Source: Schlegelella_A sp038231215 | GTDB lineage: Bacteria; Pseudomonadota; Gammaproteobacteria; Burkholderiales; Burkholderiaceae_C | NCBI GenBank assembly: GCA_038231215.1 | Contig: JBBRLS010000020.1 | Location: forward strand, 10,667 to 74,666 | DNA: 64,000 bases | Direction of reading: 5' to 3' | Shown: positions 59,754-64,000 of the stretch, one piece after another | Layout: each line of letters opens with the position of its first letter | Position numbering within the stretch: the first letter of the stretch is position 1 | Made by a program: the position numbers and the translations under genes | The notes under the pieces: model-generated | What the model was told of the DNA's origin: nothing | Seen by the model: the letters and a program-made list of their open reading frames with translations, nothing else | The model's database searches: none

Positions 59754-61186
59754 GGCGTCCTTCTCTCTGGCACGGGGTTGTGCCAACCGCCATCGCCTGC
59801 GATCAATGCGTCGGCGGCCTCCGGTCCCCAGGTGCCGGGCAGGTACGGCAGTGCGGCGTGATGGTTGGCGAGCACCGGGTCGACGACCGCCCATGCGGCC
59901 TCGACCGCCTCCTGGCTCGTGAACAGGGCGCCTTCGCCGGCCATGGCGTCGCCGAGCAGCCGCTCGTAGGGCGAGTCCTCGTGCGGCGCGTCGTCGCCCA
60001 GGTAGAGCTCGCGCTGGTCGCCGACGAATTCCTTGCCGGGACGCTTGACGCGAGCGGCCAGGGCGATCGCCGATGCGGGCTGCAACTTGAAACGCACGTA
60101 GTTGGCGCGACCCTGCGGCGGCGCCGAGTCGTCGAACAGCCGTTGCGGCGGTGGCCGCATCTGGACCAGCACTTCGACCGCGGTGCTGGGCAGCAGCTTG
60201 CCGGCACGCAGGTACCAGGGCACGCCGGCCCAGCGCCACGAATCGATGAACAGGCGCAGCGCACAGAAGGTTTCGACATCGGAATCGGCGGCAACGTCCT
60301 TCTCGCTCCGGTAGCCGGCGTACTGGCCGCGCACCAGGTCGTCGGGCTCGAGCGGCAGCATGGCACGAATGACGCTGGCCTTGGCGCTTTGCACCGCGAC
60401 ATAGCTCTGGAATGCCGGCGGCTCCATCGCCAGCAACGCGACGATCTGGAACAGGTGGTTCTCGACCACGTCGCGCAGGCAGCCGGCGCTTTCATAGAAG
60501 CCGCCGCGCAGGCCGACGCCGAAGTCCTCGGCCAGGGTGACCTGGACGCTGGCGACGTGGTCGCGGTTCCAGATCGGCTCGAGAAAGGAATTGGCGAAGC
60601 GGAAATAGAGGATGTTCATGATCGCCTCCTTGCCGAGGTAGTGGTCGATCCGGAAGATCGACGACTCGGGGAAGACGGCATGGGCGATGGCATCGAGTTC
60701 GATCGCCGACGCGAGATCGCGGCCGAACGGCTTTTCGACGACGACCCGCGCATTCTTTGCCAGGCCGGCATCGCCCAGGCTTCGGATCACCGTCTCGAAC
60801 AGCGCCGGGGGAATGGCGAGGTAGTGAGCTGGCCGCTGCGCCTGGCCGAGCGCCTGCTTGAGGGCCAGGAACGTCGCCGGCTGCTGGTAGTCGCCGCTGA
60901 CGTATCGCAGCAGCCCGAAGAGACGGTCGAGCGCGGGCGCATCGTCGATTGCACCGGCGTGCTCGATGCTGTCGCGGACGCGCTGCCTGACCTGCTGATC
61001 GTTGAGGCTGCTCGAGGCGACGCCGATCACCGGCACCGTCAGCGTCCCCTTCTTCACCATGGCGTAGAGGGCAGGGAAGATCTTCTTGTTCGCCAGGTCG
61101 CCGGTGAAGCCGAAGACGACGAGCGCGTCGGAGGGCGTGGGGTCGGTGCGTCGAACGCTTCCAGCCCCCTGCGTCGGCACGTTCAC
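59750..61186 (-). CDS. zwf: Glucose-6-phosphate dehydrogenase
   Basis: The product has 478 residues. Cofactor loop FGFTGDLANKKIFPALY, catalytic and substrate motif RIDHYLGKEAIMNI, and EKPFGRDL are typical. The GFTGDL form, in place of GASGDL, is seen in a subset of Zwf proteins. It oxidises glucose 6-phosphate to the lactone with NADP or NAD. The start is a GTG at 61186 whose GTGA overlaps the gnd stop. No lactonase gene is adjacent, so the lactone would be opened by an enzyme coded elsewhere or spontaneously. Confidence 0.95.
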   Translation of the reverse strand: MNVPTQGAGSVRRTDPTPSDALVVFGFTGDLANKKIFPALYAMVKKGTLTVPVIGVASSSLNDQQVRQRVRDSIEHAGAIDDAPALDRLFGLLRYVSGDYQQPATFLALKQALGQAQRPAHYLAIPPALFETVIRSLGDAGLAKNARVVVEKPFGRDLASAIELDAIAHAVFPESSIFRIDHYLGKEAIMNILYFRFANSFLEPIWNRDHVASVQVTLAEDFGVGLRGGFYESAGCLRDVVENHLFQIVALLAMEPPAFQSYVAVQSAKASVIRAMLPLEPDDLVRGQYAGYRSEKDVAADSDVETFCALRLFIDSWRWAGVPWYLRAGKLLPSTAVEVLVQMRPPPQRLFDDSAPPQGRANYVRFKLQPASAIALAARVKRPGKEFVGDQRELYLGDDAPHEDSPYERLLGDAMAGEGALFTSQEAVEAAWAVVDPVLANHHAALPYLPGTWGPEAADALIAGDGGWHNPVPERRTP

Positions 61187-62208
61187 TCGGCGGCCTCGGC
61201 AGGCTTCTCGACGTGGCCGCCGAACTCGTGGCGCATGGCCGACAGCACCTGATTGGCGAAGTCGCCTTCGCCACGCGAGCTGAAGCGCTCGTACAGAGCG
61301 GCGCTCAGGACGTGCGTCGGCACGCCTTCATCGATGGCCGCCTCGATCGTCCAGCGGCCCTCGCCCGAGTCGGATACGCGCCCGCCGTAGGCCGCGAGCT
61401 GCGGATCCGCCAGCAGCGCGCTGGCTGTCAGGTCGAGCAGCCACGAGCCGATGACGCTGCCGCGACGCCAGACTTCGGCGATGTCCGGCAGGTTCATGTC
61501 GAACTGATAGAACTCGGGATTGCGAAGCGGCGTGGTCTCGGCGTCGGCCACCTGCTCGCGCTTGCCGACGTTGGCGTGACGAAGGATGTTGAGCCCTTCG
61601 GCGTACGCCGCCATGACGCCGTACTCGATGCCGTTGTGGACCATCTTGACGAAGTGGCCGGCACCGCTCGGCCCGCAGTGGAGAAAGCCCTGTTCGGCGC
61701 TCGTCACGACGCCGCTACGGCCATGGCCGCGCGGCGCCGCGTCGACGCCGGGCGAGAGCGCCGTGAAGATCGGTGCCAGATGGGCCACCACCTGCGGTTC
61801 GCCGCCGATCATCAGGCAGTAGCCGCGGTCCTGACCTGCGACGCCGCCACTGGTGCCGACGTCGACGTAATGCAAGCCCGATGCGCTCAGCGCCCTGGCG
61901 CGGCGGATGTCGTCCCGGTAGCAGGAATTGCCGCCGTCGATGACGATGTCGCCCGGCTCGAGCTGAGCCACCAGTTGATCGAGCTCCTGCTCGACCACGG
62001 CGGCGGGAACCATCATCCAGATCGCCCGCGGCGACGCCGTCTTCTTCGCCAGGTCCTGCAGCGATGCGGCGCCGGTGGCGCCTTCCTTCTCGAGACCGGT
62101 CACCGCGGCCGCCTGCGTGTCGTAGACGACACAGGTATGGCCGTTCTTGAGGAGCCGCCGCACCATGCTCGCGCCCATGCGGCCGAGACCGATCATTCCC
62201 AATTGCAT
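61183..62208 (-). CDS. gnd: 6-phosphogluconate dehydrogenase (short, decarboxylating type)
   Basis: The product has 341 residues, the short form, as opposed to about 470 in the E. coli type. Cofactor site IGLGRMGASMVRRL, substrate motifs IVIDGGNSCYRDD, and the catalytic lysine region GPSGAGHFVKMVHNGIEYG. Short enzymes of this group often prefer NAD. The ATG at 62208 starts directly at the nucleotide-binding fold. It forms ribulose 5-phosphate and CO2 and is the second gene of the run, overlapping zwf. Confidence 0.94.
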   Translation of the reverse strand: MQLGMIGLGRMGASMVRRLLKNGHTCVVYDTQAAAVTGLEKEGATGAASLQDLAKKTASPRAIWMMVPAAVVEQELDQLVAQLEPGDIVIDGGNSCYRDDIRRARALSASGLHYVDVGTSGGVAGQDRGYCLMIGGEPQVVAHLAPIFTALSPGVDAAPRGHGRSGVVTSAEQGFLHCGPSGAGHFVKMVHNGIEYGVMAAYAEGLNILRHANVGKREQVADAETTPLRNPEFYQFDMNLPDIAEVWRRGSVIGSWLLDLTASALLADPQLAAYGGRVSDSGEGRWTIEAAIDEGVPTHVLSAALYERFSSRGEGDFANQVLSAMRHEFGGHVEKPAEAAE

Positions 62209-62359
62209 GCTTCGTCTCCGTCTTGCTCGGCAGTCAGGGCAAGCGGGGTGCCGGCCTCGAGCCGCCATCAGTCGTCGATCGACGTCTCGTCCGAGTTCGC
62301 TTCACGGCGTTCGATCTCTCGAGTCGACGCTCGGAACGATGGCGCAGGCCCGAACGCTC

Positions 62360-62740
62360 TCAGCCCAGCCGCGGCGTGTCGGTCATCTCTCCCCGCTCGA
62401 CGAAGAACCGGCGCGCCAGTTCGACGACCTCGCCTTCGGTCGGGTGGTCGACGGTCTTCCAGCCGACGATCTGCGGCGCCAGCGCCGGGCGATGCTTCTC
62501 GACGTAGCGACGGAAGTCGGCTTGCGCCGTGTGCGAGCCCGCGACCAGCACGGCCTTGATGCCTGTCAGGGCGTCGCAGACCTCGGCGAAGAACTCGTGC
62601 TCGCTGCGCACCTGACTGCCGTGCTGGCGCGTGTAGTGAACGTGCTCCTTGATCTTCTGATCGTGGACTTGGCCGGCGTCGAACTGCAACACCTGGGCGC
62701 TGTGGTGATCGATCCAGGCTATGGCGTGGCTGAGCGGCAT
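62360..62740 (-). CDS. Small eRF1/Pelota-like protein (translational machinery family)
   Basis: The product has 126 residues. MPLSHAIAWIDHHSAQVLQF at the start, a middle histidine-rich EHVHYTRQHGSQVRSEHEFF, and AVLVAGSHTAQADFRRYVEKHRP toward the end fit the small betaproteobacterial family labelled translational machinery protein, related to the middle domain of eRF1. Function is unproven; stress- or ribosome-linked roles are only suggested by the fold. It heads the minus-strand carbon operon, 151 bases before gnd. The ATG at 62740 is the family start. Confidence 0.65.
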   Translation of the reverse strand: MPLSHAIAWIDHHSAQVLQFDAGQVHDQKIKEHVHYTRQHGSQVRSEHEFFAEVCDALTGIKAVLVAGSHTAQADFRRYVEKHRPALAPQIVGWKTVDHPTEGEVVELARRFFVERGEMTDTPRLG

Positions 62741-63230
62741 GAGAAGACTCCTCGATGGGCATGCCATTGAAGCGCACCCGATGGACATGCGGACGATTGT
62801 TTCTGCTTGGATGGACCGAGTCCGTTCGCCAACGCACGGACGGGGCACTTGCCTGTCGATACAACCGGCTCGTGGTCGAACAAGACGTCTCTCGGATATC
62901 GGCCGACGATTCGTCGTGGCTCGGCGGGGTGCTGTGGCACTGTGCCGCAGGAGCCTCGTTCGTCCTTGCGCTGCTGCGGCCAGGCGAAGCGCAGGCACCG
63001 CAGCCACAGGCGCCGCTGCACAGCTCTCAGGTGTAAGCAGAAACGGAAAAGGGGACGCCATGCCCCTTTCCAGTCACTGCAAAGTCACCGGGAAGTACTG
63101 GCCCAGGAGATCGGTGTCCTGCCCGAATGAGCGGCATCGGTGCTCGTCAAAAAGCGGGAGGAATCGCAGTCGCCGAGACGACATCGGCGCGTCAGAATAG
63201 TGGCTCATCGACACGTGATGAGGGAGCGCC
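62741..63230. other. 490-bp non-coding stretch before the operon head and the edge gene
   Basis: No convincing gene is present. Short frames of about 90-160 codons exist on both strands but have no ribosome binding site, no recognisable motif and arginine-rich, shadow-like composition. The stretch must hold the promoters of the minus-strand operon (left) and of the plus-strand edge gene (right). It also holds a terminator-like hairpin at 63048-63069. The segment around 63030-63070 resembles small mobile stem-loop (REP-like) repeats known in proteobacteria, which I cannot confirm from one copy. Confidence 0.7.
63048..63069. terminator. Terminator-like hairpin AAAGGGG/CCCCTTT
   Basis: AAAGGGG (63048-63054) pairs with CCCCTTT (63063-63069) around an eight-base loop. 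The flanking A and T bases make it usable on either strand. No gene clearly ends at it; it could also be a REP-like element. Confidence 0.5.
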
Positions 63231-64000
63231 ATGAGCCTGTTGCAAGCCTTGAATCTGCCACGTCTTCCGGCCGGTGCCGCCACGGCGGAGCCGGCCGTCG
63301 ATCCGAAGGCGATCGAACAGAGCAAGCAGCAGTTCGACACCGTCTTCAAGAGCGCGATCGCCTACGCGGCAACGCTCGGCGAAGACAAACCGATCCAGGC
63401 TGCGCTCATCAAGGCCTTGGTCGCTTGCGACGCCAAGCGGCGCGAGGCGAACCAGTTCGGTGGCAAGGATGCGGCCAGGCAGAAGGCGCTTCTCGACGCC
63501 GCCATCGCCAGCGTCAGCGTTTCGCGCACCCAGGGTGAGGAGGCGATCGCGAAGGCCAGGGCGACCGGCGGCGACAAGCCCGAGGCAGCCCGTGCCACGT
63601 CGAAGCCGAGTACGACGGTGGCGCAGGCGCTTGGAAAGGATACCGGCGGCGAGGACGAACACGGCCACGACGCCGCCTCGGCCGCGCTCGCGGCCAGCCA
63701 GAAGTCAGGCGGCAATGTCGCCAAGTCCACCACCGTCAATGAGAAAAAGGGGCCGTTACCGGGCGAAAAGACCACGACAACGACCACCGCCAGCGTCGAC
63801 AAGGGCGTTGCCAATATCAACCGCACGACCGACACGCGGGGCGTGGGCGCCGAAGGCGTGAGCGTCGGGCAAAAGGTCGAAACCGAGCGGGCGACCGCAG
63901 AAGGAAACCTGAAGAAGACCAGCGAAGTGAAGGGCACTCTCGGCCCCGAGGGGCTGAAGGTCGAGACGAAGAAGGGATCCGAATACAAGGGCAAGGACGG
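63231..64000 (+). CDS. Unrecognised Thr/Lys/Glu-rich protein, 3'-truncated by window edge
   Basis: The ATG at 63231 follows GAGGGAGCG, a good ribosome binding site, and the frame stays open for 256 codons to the window end. Residues 1-110 look helical (IEQSKQQFDTVFKSAIAYAA; KDAARQKALLDAAIASVSVS). From about residue 110 the sequence becomes low-complexity and hydrophilic: DEHGHDAASAALAAS, a run of six threonines at KTTTTTTAS, then short similar units such as GVSVGQKVETER and GLKVETKKGSEYKG that suggest repeating beta-strands. There is no signal peptide or cysteine-rich motif. It could be the N-terminal part of a large toxin, effector or surface protein, but nothing in the visible part proves it. 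Confidence 0.7.
   Translation, partial: MSLLQALNLPRLPAGAATAEPAVDPKAIEQSKQQFDTVFKSAIAYAATLGEDKPIQAALIKALVACDAKRREANQFGGKDAARQKALLDAAIASVSVSRTQGEEAIAKARATGGDKPEAARATSKPSTTVAQALGKDTGGEDEHGHDAASAALAASQKSGGNVAKSTTVNEKKGPLPGEKTTTTTTASVDKGVANINRTTDTRGVGAEGVSVGQKVETERATAEGNLKKTSEVKGTLGPEGLKVETKKGSEYKGKD

Noticed and set aside
62755..63036. Plus-strand 93-codon frame ending near the hairpin at 63048
   Set aside because: No ribosome binding site, no recognisable domain and mixed composition. It was kept as non-coding.
63074..63349. Minus-strand frame ending in LGQYFPVTLQ just before a hairpin
   Set aside because: The tail looks protein-like, but the frame overlaps the well-started edge gene. It has no ribosome binding site and I cannot match it to a family; at most it is a remnant.

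Overview
The window is GC-rich (roughly two-thirds G+C), gene-dense DNA of Burkholderiales type. The evidence is the glyA-nrdR-ribD-ribE-ribB-ribH-nusB order, a ybgC-tolQRA block, an acetoacetyl-CoA reductase (phaB), minor type IV pilin genes, a TRAP transporter and a TssQ-type lipoprotein. I cannot fix the genus, but a Rubrivivax/Leptothrix-like betaproteobacterium fits. There are no rRNA or tRNA genes, no intact insertion sequence and no CRISPR array.

Left part (1-24,500): a truncated esterase-like gene, a serine beta-lactamase-like hydrolase, a DODA-type dioxygenase, an FtsX/YbbP-like permease, a receiver-kinase plus NarL-type regulator pair, and a stand-alone GspE/PilB-type ATPase. A TRAP transporter (dctPQM) stands back to back with an Asp/Glu-type racemase and a fused 5-oxoprolinase/hydantoinase, which suggests uptake and use of 5-oxoproline or hydantoin-like acids. 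Next come a DUF3047 protein, a cyclic-nucleotide-binding membrane protein, ybgC-tolQ-tolR-tolA (without tolB-pal), a TssQ-like lipoprotein and a Ser/Thr kinase. Two families of interspersed palindromic repeats lie here, and one copy of each sits in frame inside the oxoprolinase gene.

Middle part (24,600-45,100): nusB, ribH, a RibBX-type ribB, ribE and ribD follow directly on a five-gene minor pilin operon (fimT, pilE, pilW, pilX, pilV). Upstream are nrdR and glyA, the latter preceded by a clear ZTP (pfl) riboswitch. Then come a membrane lytic transglycosylase, a UbiD decarboxylase, a phasin-like protein with phaB, an ECF42-type sigma factor with MAPEG and DGPF proteins, a four-gene MCE/Mla-type lipid transport operon, and dps.

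Right part (45,700-64,000): a DUF1345 protein and acetate kinase on the plus strand converge on a tightly packed minus-strand run of eleven genes: a small eRF1-like protein, gnd, zwf, a HAD phosphatase, tal, pgm, a glucoamylase-like protein, a MerA-like flavoprotein, phosphoketolase, class I aldolase and transketolase. Together with acetate kinase they could carry hexose phosphate through the pentose phosphates to acetyl phosphate, then to ATP and acetate. This is the most system-like unit in the window. A 490-bp non-coding stretch with a terminator-like hairpin separates it from the start of a long, threonine/lysine-rich, unrecognised protein that runs off the right edge.
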